Shown here piece after piece: positions 1-11,611 of a stretch of DNA of 64,000 nucleotides (the first letter of the stretch is position 1; the number at the start of each line of letters is the position of its first letter). A program made the position numbers and the translations under genes. Location: assembly GCA_025677815.1 (NCBI GenBank), contig JAIXMP010000036.1, forward strand, positions 310,001 to 374,000. Direction: 5' to 3'. The notes beneath the pieces are model-generated. The model did no database searches and was not told the origin of the DNA. It worked only from the letters and a program-made list of their open reading frames with translations. Origin of the DNA: Phascolomyces articulosus. Its lineage: Eukaryota; Mucoromycota; Mucoromycetes; Mucorales; Lichtheimiaceae.

Positions 1-118
1 AGGTTAAAATCATCGAAAAATCTAGAACTCTATCATGTGGTGAGCAATCTTTTGCGTATGGGTCTTGTCTACAGAGATCCATACAGTGGATATTAACTAG
101 ATTATTGAAACAGAAATC

Positions 119-403
119 TTAACAGACTTGGGAATCACAAGATTTCTCATCACATTCGGGGGATCCTGGATCCTCTACACACAGGTCAGTAGCATCTTGA
201 CGCTATTCATAAGATTTTCCTCCATACATTTGACCTCCTTGACCGGCGGTAGCATGAACCGAAGAGGAAATCGCCAAAATGGCGAGGGCAGCAGCGAACA
301 ATATAGTACTACATATGATTTCTAGTACTTGAGCTGATTTTTTGAAGAAGATGGAAAAAAGACGATTGTTTTTTGATGGTAGTGTTATTCCGATCCTTGG
401 CAA
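119..403 (-). pseudogene. remnant of a small secreted cysteine-rich protein
   Basis: Read on the minus strand, one frame gives a hydrophobic signal-peptide-like segment (LFAAALAILAISSSVHATA), then GQGGQMYGGKSYE and a TAG at 205-203. The same frame then continues for 27 codons (RQDATDLCVEDPG... ending CDSQVC) to TAA at 121-119, with four cysteines in the tail. A leader plus a short Cys-rich tail is the usual look of a small secreted or effector-like fungal protein. No in-frame ATG precedes the leader, so both the start and the middle look broken. It may be a pseudogene, or an intron that I cannot place may remove the TAG. The family is not recognised. Confidence 0.4.
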
Positions 404-2246
404 CTTAGAAAAAAATTATACGTCTTTTATCGCATTTTTTTTCGAACTGATTGGGCACCTATTTTGAACTTCTGTACTTCTTATAGATTATATATTCATC
501 AACGTAAATCAATAATTATTAGGTATCCTTTGGGCCAAAACTTGGCCATCTATTACTCCAATCACTTACGATAATGATGATCGTCATTATGTACAGTCAT
601 TTCATATACTACATAAACCAATAACCAAGTATCGATATATTATTTTCTAGCACTTACTGTTAACTTTCGTTACATTCACTGATTGTTGTAATATATAATA
701 TCTAGCAACATACAACTCTTCTTTTGCCTCAATAACTATTTACGTTAAGTTTCTGGAACCTAATATTATATATGCCACTGGAAAATGGTCTACTTGAGGT
801 AGTTCACTATGCTAGTAGAAACGATGTATATTCTGTACTTAAATTGACTTACATAAAAAACACTCCTCATCGACCCTAAAACATCATTCTTTTCATAAGG
901 GATATTGGTTAAAACATATAGAAAACTTAATAAAGAAAAAGATAGTAAGAGAAATGCGTTGATTGTAATATTTATGCTGTATCCGTATAAAAAACTTCGT
1001 GAAGAGATTTTAAATCCGTATTTTGGTTGATCTATATAATTTTACATCATAGTGGATCTGGAAAAATAATGCATTACAAACCTGATATTGTCCTCTTTAT
1101 TATTCTTATAACAGTGGTATATAATACCTATGTAAAATAATAATGATAAAAAAAAGTATTACTATACACCGTAGGAGAAAGTATTCTGTTAACAACATTT
1201 TGGTTACATATCAATTCAGTTATTACACAGATCACGTTCCAGAAAAAAAAATCACATTAACTAATTAGGCAACTGCGGACCATTTGGTTTGAAAGATATC
1301 TTATCTCCCTAATTAAAAACGATCCTTCCATAAAAACACTTTTTTTTTTAAAAAAAAAAAATATACACCTTTTCTATAATTTGTGCATAGTTAACCCTAT
1401 AAATTTCACGGGAGGAGAAATAATGAACAATATAATTTCTTTATCACGTCAACACAATATATAGGAAAAATGGAAAAGAAAAAGAAAAAGAAGCCATGTC
1501 ATCAGAACCCTTAGAAGACTACAATAGCCTATGCTCTAATAAACTGTGACACAGACAGTTAGTTTTCTACCATCATTAGTTTATAATAATAAGTAAAGAA
1601 TTCTAAGACAAGGATTGTTATTATGGCCAATACAAATCGATTTTTACTTGTCAAAATATCAATTGCGCCATCGCTTGTGGCGTGCGAATGAATTTTTAGG
1701 GACCACATGCAAAAGTTATCTTAAATTGGTAATAGTACGACTATTGATGATTCAAGATTTACCACCTGTTTTCTTTTTTTTTTCTCGCGCTCCTGTCAAC
1801 AATAACAATTATTAATAAAGCATTATTATCTATCATCTTTTTACTACTATAAACCTATTTTATTACAATTATTTTTATTATATATAACTACAATGAGTTA
1901 GCAACCTCAGTAATAATAATATTACTGTATACCTAACAATAAAACTTGCCGAATAAGCGTAACAAACGGCAGGAAATCAAGGAGAACGAGGAAACGTCCG
2001 TTTGTTCCGAAGAAACTGACAATAGAAATAACTTGATCTTTGGGAAGCAAAATGACTGGCTGAATCCATAAGGACCGATTCAAACGCAACCCACCTTTAC
2101 TCTGGCATCATTCCGAACAATTCTTTATTACTGGATGAAACCAAGAATTTTCCGTATTCCCCTCCCCCAACCAAAAAATACCTCTTCCATTAGTCTCATC
2201 CCTCCCATAACAATCATTTATAAGTGTCAAATAATCACTTGAATAG
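404..2246. other. intergenic, no gene seen
   Basis: AT-rich sequence with many short homopolymers. Both strands carry only short ORFs without coding character. The last part is the upstream region of the permease at 2554. Confidence 0.5.
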
Positions 2247-2266
2247 AATCGTGCGAAATTTCATGT
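2247..2266 (+). promoter_or_regulatory. conserved upstream block 1 (shared with the permease paralogue)
   Basis: The 20 bases AATCGTGCGAAATTTCATGT recur exactly, in matching orientation, upstream of the second permease (34112-34131, minus strand). Here the block ends 35 nt before the TATA element and about 290 nt before the ATG. It is a candidate transcription-factor site, or a relic of the duplication preserved by selection. Confidence 0.55.
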
Positions 2267-2301
2267 AAAAAAAAGCACCGTCGCGACTCTTTTTTTTCGT
2301 T

Positions 2302-2309
2302 GTATATAA
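2302..2309 (+). promoter_or_regulatory. TATA-like element of permease 1
   Basis: The sequence GTATATAAGG lies about 245 nt upstream of the start codon at 2554, between conserved blocks 1 and 2, as in the paralogue. This position is consistent with a core promoter and a leader of roughly 200 nt. Confidence 0.4.
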
Positions 2310-2424
2310 GGGAGAGTGTAGAGACTCGATCAAGTTTTGTAGCAATTACACTTCTTTCTTTTTTTTTTTGCTTGTTAATTATATCTTAGCAAAAACTAAT
2401 TATTCACATACATTATATTGATAT

Positions 2425-2447
2425 AATCCGGGTCTCTGGCCACAACA
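2425..2447 (+). promoter_or_regulatory. conserved leader block 2 (shared with the permease paralogue)
   Basis: A 23-bp segment with core CCGGGTCTCTGGCCACAACA is identical to 33907-33885 on the minus strand, in the leader of the second permease. It lies about 115 nt after the TATA-like element and 106 nt before the ATG, so it is probably transcribed. It includes the palindrome TGGCCA. It could be a DNA site or a 5'-UTR element; the sequence does not decide. Confidence 0.55.
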
Positions 2448-2553
2448 GCAGCAGCAACATTACAAATTAAAACGTTATCATTTTTTCAATACCATTTTTA
2501 TTACCTTTTTTTTACAACCCTCTTCATTTTTTATATACTTCTATATATTTATA

Positions 2554-4438
2554 ATGACCAGTGAAAAAACAGCAGTACTAGCAGAAGTTGTTAACGATAT
2601 GAAATCATACGCTGCATCGATCGATCTTGTTGAAAGCGTAGGATCATCTGGTGAACCAAAACCAAAAGAAGAGCAAGAATTACGACGTGGCCTTAAAGCA
2701 CGTCATATCCAAATGATTGCTCTTGGTGGCACTATTGGTAAATAGTTGATAGCATTTTCATATATTCTTACAAAGTTACTAATTTTTAATTCAATTAGGT
2801 ACGGGTCTTTTCTTAGCTTCTGGTAGAGCAATTTCAAATGGTGGTCCTGGTGGTGCATTAGTCGCCTAGTAAGTTTTATTACTGATATAATAATCATTGT
2901 GTGCTTATAAGATAATGCGTTTCTTTATTTTTGTATAACTATTCTTACTTAAAATTTATTATAACAGTGGTGTTCTTGGTCTTCTCGTATATTGTGTCAT
3001 GATGAGTATGGGTGAAATGGCTGCTTATATTCCTGTGGCAGGCAGTTTTGCTCATTTTGCAACTCGGTTCGCTGATTCTTCTCTTGGCTTTTGTGTTGGT
3101 TGGGTCTACTGGGCCAACTGGGCTGTTGGTGTTGCTGTCCAAGTAACTGGTGTTGCCATGCTCATGGAGTTTTGGCTACCCGATTTTCCAAGTTATGTCT
3201 GGTCCATTATTTGTTTAGTGATTCTTATTGGATTCAACGTTTTTGCTGTCAAAGGTTACGGGGAAATAGAGTAAGTCATTTTTCCTTTTTACTCTTTTTG
3301 AAAAAATTACAACTATTTATAATCACATGCATTTTTAACCTTCATATATATATATATAAATAGATATTGGTTATCTGCCATCAAAATCCTTACAGTCATT
3401 GTCTTTATTATTGTTGGATTCTGTGTTGTCACGGGTACTGCCGGTGGTGATTATATCGGCAACCGTAATTTCCACTTGGAAGGAGGTGCTTTTCCTAATG
3501 GATTCCTGGGGTTCTTTAATGTCCTCGTAACAGCTGCTTTCTCTTTCAATGGTGTTGAAATTGTCGGTATTGCAGCTGGGGAATCCGAAAACCCACATAA
3601 AACGGTCCCCACTGCTGTCAACCAAGTATTTTATCGTATTGTTGTATTCTATATGATGTGTATTCTTGTTATTGGTCTTTGTATTCCTTATACCGATCCT
3701 GATCTCCTTCGTGGCAATGATGATATTTCCGTCAGTCCATTTACATTGGTATTCCGATTAGCTGGTGCAGAATGGGCTGCTCATTTGATGAATGCTATTA
3801 TTCTTACCACTATGATCAGTGCAGGCAATTCCGGTGTCTATTCATCCAGTCGAACCTTATTGGCTTTGGCAGAAAATGGAAGTGCTCCTCGGTTTTTTAC
3901 TCGATTGAACCGATGGGGTGTCCCTCTTTGGTGCGTTCTTGCCAGCTGTGTGATTGGTTGTTTGGCTTTTTTGACGTCTTTGTTCAGTTCTGGTGTCGTA
4001 TTTACATGGCTTACCAATCTTACCTCGGTTGCTGGTTTAATCACTTGGGTTTCCATTTCCATTACGCATATTCGTTTCCGCATGGGTTATAAACGACAAA
4101 ACTTACCAATGGATCAACTACCTTACAAGGCTCCCTTGTTTCCCTACCTGGATATATTTGTCATTATTATTGGCACAATCATTATCTTTGGTCAAGGGTA
4201 TCATACTTTCTTGGATCCTATTGATGGTGCCAACGTTGTTGCAGCTTACATTGGTTTGATTTTCGCAGTCGTGATTTATGCTGGTCACAAAGTGATAATG
4301 CGCCCATCATTTGTCAAGTCGCTTGATATGGACTTTGTTACTGGAACGATTCCCGTGGATCCTTATAAAGACTATGAAAAAGAAAAACTTCCACTGAAGA
4401 AACGTATTTTGAAAACAATTCTTACCTTTATCATCTAA
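2554..4438 (+). CDS. amino-acid permease, yeast amino-acid transporter family
   Basis: Integral membrane importer of the APC superfamily (YAT group, relatives of Gap1/Can1/Put4) that couples amino-acid uptake to protons at the plasma membrane. Exons 2554-2737, 2799-2868, 2968-3270 and 3364-4438 join in frame to 543 residues, a normal length. The family entry motif KARHIQMIALGGTIGTGLF spans the first junction, and GEMAAYIPVAGSFAHFATRF and the AAGESENPHKTVP loop are typical. About 12 hydrophobic segments are visible, with a soluble N-tail of about 50 residues. All introns are GT-AG; intron 1 has a TTACTAAT branch point. The start is the first ATG of an open leader exon. A close paralogue with the same intron positions lies inverted at 31843-33831. 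Substrate cannot be read from the sequence. Confidence 0.95.
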
Positions 4439-5044
4439 AAATGTCAAAAAACTATTCTTCTGGTCTTCTTCCTCTGTTATCTCCTTACAAACATATAATA
4501 CCTCTTTATTCCTCCTCCATTTTCTATTGTTTTCATAAACACCCACATACTAACATTTCTATTTATAGCACTCATATACTGTATATTTTATCATTATTAG
4601 ATTTTAACTTTTGTACATTAATTATTGTTCATATAAAAATATTATTTTGTAAAGATATGTTTCTAAAAAAAAAGTTTATACGCAAAAGTTCTTTCATATC
4701 CGAAATGAGGAAATGTCAGAATATTCTATTTTTCAACTACTTTTTGTTCGTTTCAGCCTGGAACAACAATAAGGACTGTTGACTTTGTAGGTTGACTCAT
4801 ATAATGAAATGTTAAGTCAGCGTCAAAAGGATATATATAACTAGGGCATTTTTGATGATGTTTATAAACATTAAGAAATTGATCTATACAACAGCTTAAC
4901 ATATGATGAGAAAAATCAAATAAGACGTCAATGCACTTTTGTACCTTTTATGACCTTCACTAGTCGGTGTTTTGTACCTTATATAACATAATCTTTGGGT
5001 CTTTATTCTTTTTTTTTATCAGACACATTCATATATATTACACG
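4439..5044. other. intergenic: permease 3' flank and TRAPPC2L promoter
   Basis: AT-rich with no coding signal. The ORF at 4441-4782 begins immediately after the permease stop and has no recognisable features. A TATA-like ACCTTATATAACA at 4976-4988 may serve the next gene. Confidence 0.4.
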
Positions 5045-5935
5045 ATGAGCAACGAAATAAACTGCATTGCCCTCATTGGCAAACAGGTATATCTTTATTT
5101 GTATATTTTTTTTTCTATATGAAAACATTCATTTAACAAACTAATTTTATTTCTTGATGGGGGGGTTAAAATATAATAATAATACAGAACAATCCATTAT
5201 ACCTTAAAAACTTTAGTAACACACATCCCGATTTAAAATACCATTATATTGCACACACATCCATTGATGTCATTGAAGAACGAGGTGAGAACAAGAAATT
5301 ATTTTTTATCTCTTTACGAAAGAAAAAATAAATAAATGGGGAGAGTTTGTAGGGGCTAATGTTCATTTTATTTCAAAATTTTAAAGTTGCCAGTGGACCA
5401 AAGAATCTTGACTTATATCTCGGTCTTTTATATGCTATGGAGGACCTTGCAGTGTAAGTTCAGTGATATATATGAATTGCAATGGTTACTTGGTAACTGA
5501 AAAAGAAAACAGAAACCGAATAACACATTTAATTGATTTGATAATCATGTTGCTGGGAAAAAAATAGTTACGGATACATGACAAATACACGCGTAAAATT
5601 TGTCGTGGTGGTATCAGTTACAGAAGGAATTATTCGTGATGCAGATATGAAAACAGTAAGGAAAAACCTATAATCATCCTTTCTCTTGTATAAATCTTCC
5701 TTGATATATATTTAAATTACAAAAACTGACGCATAAATGCACACTTTTTTTTTCTCTTTTCCCTCCCCGTCCATTTTTATAGATTTTCAAAAAGATCCAC
5801 AGTGCATATTTATCCCAAGTATGTAATCCATTCTATAATCTCGATTCCCAGCGTTCTATTGATAGTAAAGCATTCATTCAAGCCATTGAAACCATTGGAG
5901 TCAATGCCAATTCAAAAGCAACCATGGAGATATAA
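5045..5935 (+). CDS. TCA17: TRAPP complex subunit TRAPPC2L / Tca17
   Basis: A small longin-fold (sedlin-like) subunit of TRAPP, the Rab-GEF/tethering complex of ER-Golgi and late Golgi traffic. Five exons (5045-5086, 5188-5284, 5387-5453, 5568-5655, 5783-5935) join to 148 residues; relatives are about 140 residues. The N-terminus MSNEINCIALIGKQNNPLYL is the typical first beta strand and turn of TRAPPC2L, and the hallmark region YIAHTSIDVIEER and the strand VKFVVVVSVTEG follow. All junctions are GT-AG and keep frame. TRAPPC2 (sedlin) is the nearest alternative, but the start motif fits TRAPPC2L better. The gene ends 138 nt from the convergent MPC1 gene. Confidence 0.92.
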
Positions 5936-6073
5936 ATATAAAGGAATAAAAATAATAAAGAGAGAGAGAAAGATAAAAATGCACTTTGTTTTTTTGTATA
6001 GTAAGATATAATTATGATTTTTTTTATACAAAGTCTACAAGTCTTTTGTTGCCGTTGTTGTTTTTGTGATTTT

Positions 6074-6834
6074 TTAAGCAGTCGAAGGCTTTTCTTCTAC
6101 CTTTTGTTCTTGTACTTGTTTGTTATCAGCATTCCTATTCATTCATGTTATGGCATAATAAGTAAAATAAAAAAGTAGAATGAATTCGCTTATTTTCCAA
6201 ACCACTTTTGCTTTTGTGATCCCGATTTTTCCCGTGAAAACTTACTTGTTATATTGAAGGAATCGATAACCTTGAACAAGTTGAGCAACTTCATTGGTAG
6301 CGTGGCATGCAAACAACAAGTAGTTCTTGGGCTGTACCGCCAGGGCAAAGCGCATGAAAAGACCAGAGTATATACACAAAGCTAAATCACACATATCCCA
6401 TATCCATCGAATATATTGGTTAGGTCCTATTATTTTAGAACTAATAAATTTCAGGATAAATAACTTACCAACAGTCATGTTGCCAGAAATGTACGCAGGA
6501 TCCTTCTTCCAATCAGCAATGGCAGCGAGAGGAATACCCCAGTTAGCAACAGGGCCCCAGAAATGCTATATATTATCATATGAATACGTGTTGTTAGGTA
6601 TTTTTTTTTTTACGTTTTTGATAAGGTACGTCTTATTTTTCGAATAACAAACTTACGGTGCTATAATAAAATAATAATAAAGTTAATAAAAAAATACAAT
6701 ACACCAGCTGTCATAATGATGGTAATAGCAGTAATAAAAAAAAATGATACAAACCTCATAAAGTAGCTTCGGAATTCCTTTGATGCCAACTTTTGAGAAA
6801 TTCTGTTTGCGATGGATCCTGATGCTTGGGACAT
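6074..6834 (-). CDS. MPC1: mitochondrial pyruvate carrier subunit 1
   Basis: Inner-membrane subunit that pairs with MPC2/MPC3 to import pyruvate into the mitochondrial matrix. Five exons on the minus strand (6834-6755, 6660-6657, 6565-6469, 6381-6246, 6134-6074) give 125 residues. The family signature [20 protein letters not shown] is formed across three exons, the middle one only 4 nt long. [17 protein letters not shown] with QLVQGYRF is the second hallmark. The last exon adds a hydrophilic tail ([20 protein letters not shown]), longer than in animal MPC1. If intron 4 were retained, translation would stop right after QYNK. The gene is convergent with TRAPPC2L. Confidence 0.93.
6657..6660 (-). 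other. MPC1: 4-nt microexon (CACC) of MPC1
   Basis: On the minus strand CACC sits between TTATTATAG and GTAAGTTTG. It is the only insertion that restores frame between exon 1 (ending ATG AG) and exon 3 (starting CAT TTC TGG). It builds AGC ACC, the Ser-Thr of the conserved FMSTHFWGP motif. Confidence 0.85.
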
Positions 6835-9800
6835 GTTGGGTAAAACTTGGTAAAAAAGAAGAAGAAAAAATAAGTTATGTGGACAAAAAAAAATAACTCC
6901 TTTTCAAAAAATCTGGTTTTGTTTGATGGATGTTTTTTTTGTTTTTGCTGGGAGAAAAAATATACTCCCTGAGGGTCGGGCAATAGATAAAATAAATCTA
7001 TTATCGCGCACTCTCATTGGATCGGACAGCGATACCCGGTGGTCGTATCCGAGTATATGCCCGAAGTCACCTTTAAATTAGTAGAAGGTATTATTATTTC
7101 TTTATTATGCTTAAACTTAGACCAGCTACAAGGCATGAGAATTATTCAACAATAATAGTAGCATAGCTCATTTCAAATTTGCAACACAGGTAAAGAAGTA
7201 TGATTTTATTGTTTATTGGTAGTAAATATTAACTTTCACTCCTTTTGGTGTGGATTTTCTCCCTTCAATTGTTTTCAAAGGAGGACTTAATTATGGTTGG
7301 TGAGAAAGGGTATTATAAAAAAAAGTATTTTATGACCTAATTATGAAATTTCTTATAAGAATCAACAAAAGCTGTAATATAAGAAAGAACCACATATTTT
7401 ATGTTTTCGTTGTTCTTTATAAAATGCCAACTCCCAAACTATATGCTATTTTTGAAATGTTAAAATAAAACGTGTTTATGTATCAAAGCTGTTTTATTTA
7501 CTCTAAGGAATCGTAACATGGCTCAATCCATAGTTAAGCTGTGAAATTTTGTTACCTGTTTATGACAAGTCGAATTAGGTTTTTTTTACCTTTAGCATAG
7601 TAAACAGAGATAATGATATACAGTACGTTCGTATCGTATATTTAAACAATACTAATAATGTTTGCTACACCATAATATATAACAAATACATTGCAGTTTT
7701 TTATTTTATTTTTGAAGTATGTAAACACACCAGATAATTATAATAAGAAATAAAAATAGTATGGATAAAGGTTATATGACTCGAATTACTTTATTATTAT
7801 GTATTCTGATTATTACACATATATCGTTATGTTTGGTATAATAATAAATGGCTTATTGAATAAATATCAATATATAAGAATAAGCGGTATGAAAAATGTT
7901 TTTATGGGAATATCAACGATTTTCTTTTGTTTGCTGCAATTGCATTAATGAAATGATGATGTAGCTTTTTATTTCACTTTACTACTATATTATCATGTAT
8001 AGGACCGCTGACCTGCGATTGAGAAAACCCATGTTGCTATTATACCCGCTTCATGAAAGATAAACATATCCAACATTATCTACAAACTAAAAGTAATATT
8101 ACTGAAGTTGAAATTGTGATATAAAAGGAGGTTCTGGACATTTTACAAGAAAATAGTTTAGTTGAGTTAATTTTATGTTCAAGAATTACAACGTAAGGTT
8201 TGGTTAACCGTACATTTGAAAAGATATTTTCAGCCATAAAAAAATAAGATACACATATAGTAGCTCAATAGATCAAAAAGTCAAACGAGATAAAATCAAC
8301 AGTATATATTAGTATCGTAATCAATAACTATAAAACAATTAGAAGATGATGGATTCAGATCTGTCACCGCCAAAGAAAATATATTTTCCAAAAGAAAGGT
8401 CTCTGCGACGACTAGTCAGTACAGTATGTTAACGTGAGGGAGTTTTAGACATTGCATGCACTTATGATTTGGAGCCTTATTATCTTCCTTTTGAGTGCCA
8501 ATGACGATACTTAATGTACGGATCGATATGTTATACTAATGTTAATAGTAAAAGTAGTTTGATATACTGTTTTATATAATAAAAATGCAGTTTATTTTGA
8601 AGGACCGGCTATTGACATCAGATACTTTTTTTTAGCTATCTAATACTAATAAAGAAGAGCACTGGTTGCAAATGATTTTTACTACTAATTCAAGTAGTCC
8701 TGTAATAGTTAGTAAATTTGGTTAGTGTATCTGTGATGATCATGTTGGCTGTTCTTTGTTTTTTTTTTTTTTATTAGAATATCAGAATTCAGGAACGGTT
8801 GTCATGGAAACATGTATTTGTTGCCAGTGACAATGGTCATTAGTATTATTGGTATTTATTCATAGTTGTAACACTGTTTTTATTTTTATTAATAAAAGCT
8901 ATTACATATTGTTATCAATATAATAATATAAAATCGGTGTTTTCTGCTGCATTATCACTAATAAAAAGGTTACCTTTGCTGCATAAATATATTTCATTAT
9001 CTACTAAATACGCTCTTTTGAAAAAAAAAAAAAAAAACTTGAATTGTATAAAAAAAATAGCTACAGCAACAACTAAATGCTTTTTATAAGAAAATGATAT
9101 AATAAACCAAATCACTACAGGTTATTATGGATGAGAAGGGGTACAATAGAGAGCAGGACTTTTTTTTTTACCTGACATAACAGTTGAAACCGACCGGAGC
9201 ATTAAAAAAAAATAACGACCAAGGTTTGATATACACTCGTTTTTTATCGAACTTTGTTCTACACAATCATCGTCAGTGCTGTCATGAATCTTCTATAATG
9301 AAGTGTTCACTAGTTTTGCTACCCGGTCCACGAACAGCTGAGTTCTTGCCTACATTATCTAACGTGTGAACCCACGTCAGAAGTATCCAAAGGTTCGGCT
9401 TCAAGAACACGCGTTTGGTGTGATTTTTTTATTACAATAAAAAGATTAAAGAAAGCCTGATATGATGTCACACAGAAGAAAGGATCGAATTATACGAGGC
9501 TCTTTAATTTTAGTATGTTTCTCATAATACAGCATTTTACTAACGCAACTAATGATTATTCTAACCATAAGCTAATAGAGATAGATTGGTTAAATAACAG
9601 TGAATATTCTACCATTTAATTCTTATGGATATTTTCACTAATGAAAATAAAACGTGTTTGAATCCACCCATGGACACAATACACTACTATATCATTTGGA
9701 TGTAGTAAATGGTGTCCTTAACCTAAGTGTCTGAATGTTATAGATTTTCTTCATCGTTTTCCTTTGTACATATAATAAAACCATCATTCCATAAGATTAT

Positions 9801-11611
9801 TGCAAGAATTCTTTGTAGTATATACCTAAAATCTCCTCATTAGTTTATTTTTTCCAAGTAAGCATCAATATAATCATTACTAATAATCTTCTAGTGATAA
9901 AAAAAAGAGTAGTGAGTATATCTACAATTTATATCTACCTGGTGTTTATATAAACCAAGAGGTACGACTGCACTATCATATATAACATTTATACTTTTTT
10001 TTATACGAAGAGAATTTATTGGTGCAATGCAATAAGCGCGCTTAGACCCAAACAATAACTATTGTTTTTCAAGGGACCACTCATGTCGATCTATCTAATT
10101 GTAAAACAAAATTACGTTGATAAATTATCAATAACAAGGTGCACGCACACACTAGTTTATGCAACATTCCATAGGTATTATGTTGATCACTCTTGTGTTT
10201 TTGCGCCATCGATTTATCTTTAAAGTTTACCATTCAAAATTCTTACGAAAATAAGCGGCCATCATCCCATTTTCAAAATCCTTCGTAGCTAAATATTCGA
10301 TTGAAACGAAGAAACCTTTAAAAAGTAATATTTTCGGATGAACTGAGTGTGTTATTGCTACAAAAACCACATGTTAAATGATTGACGCATAATATGAAAA
10401 AACCAATAATATATCGTCCCCATTTATCGGATCAATGATAATAATACGCATATGTCATCTTCAATCCATTCATAAAAAATAAAACACACTTAGCTTCTGT
10501 TGGCTTTAAGTTAGAGTATACTTGGGAATGTTTTCATTGAGATTTAGTAATGTTGTTTTTTGTCGAACGCCTAAAGGTGTCTACACAAACAGCACAGCAA
10601 ACGATGAATGAGGCGTTTAAAGTGTAACTTTTCCTTTTACAAAAATAAGTAATACATGTAACACTTTCGCTCTCTATTCCAAAACAAAATCATTCAATAT
10701 GTAAAATCTTTAAGATTTATTCTTGTTGCTAGGTGGATACTATTGTATCATGTTTCTTTAGCTGGGTTACTGAATATATATATTTCTTTTAATCTGATCA
10801 AATCTATATCATTCTATCCTCATCCATTAGGGAATACTTCTTTTAGCGAAAAAAAAATAACAAAAATTCTCGCCAAGAAAAGAGAGAAGAATTACACCTT
10901 GTGATAGTCTGATGTAAAAAAGTCAAGGATTAGCGAATATATTATATTTATATAACAAAAAATTATTGAAAAAAGTAATGATCATCAACCTGTGAAAAGG
11001 TTTTTTCATGCTTTTGTTGATCATTTCCTGATGTGGGTGGTTTGTCATTCAAATGTTGTGTTTCCGCCCTCGGAGAATCTTATGGATTAAGATTGCGAAT
11101 TACCCGATTCCTTGTTACCATATAATAGTGAGACTCTCTTCTTACCAACCTAAAACTCGTTTTTCTAAATTCATATAGTGTGATTTTTAATCTAGACGCT
11201 ATCCCAATGAGATAAAAGCAAATTATATTATTCTTTGGGTCTATATTTCATATTTCAATGTAACAAGACGATCAATAAAAGCAGAATCTGTAAGGATTGC
11301 TTATGGAGATAAAACTATGCCATTTTTATATAAATAAAATATATGCATTTTTTTTAAAGTTAATCCCATTTTCCGAAGAGTAAATACAGCAAATGTTGCA
11401 CAGCATGCAAAACGGTAGAACAAAGAAGTATAATAATAATGTATAAATGAATAGAGTGAATACTGCGTTCATAATGATGATGAGACGGTGATAAGGTGAT
11501 GGTCGATAAATGAAAGATGGTATGATCATAGAGTATAGTATATATATATATATATAAACTTCAAAACGGCGCTATACGTATTTTTTTTATTATTATAATG
11601 ATTTTACATTT
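6835..11611. other. gene-poor AT-rich region
   Basis: Nearly 4.8 kb between MPC1 (start at 6834) and the VTS1 3' end with no ORF of coding quality on either strand. The ORFs at 8915-9115, 9184-9369 and 11326-11529 are short, biased toward phenylalanine, isoleucine and lysine, or lack a proper ATG. Homopolymers and TA runs are frequent. No tRNA box pair or terminal inverted repeat was recognised by eye. Confidence 0.5.

Noticed and set aside
4441..4782. 113-codon frame just after permease 1
   Set aside because: Starts 2 nt after the stop, biased composition, no recognisable domain; more likely the 3' UTR.
6242..6245. In-frame TAA after QYNK as the end of MPC1
   Set aside because: It is part of a consensus donor GTAAGT, and a downstream acceptor at 6135 joins a 61-nt exon in frame with a plausible hydrophilic tail.
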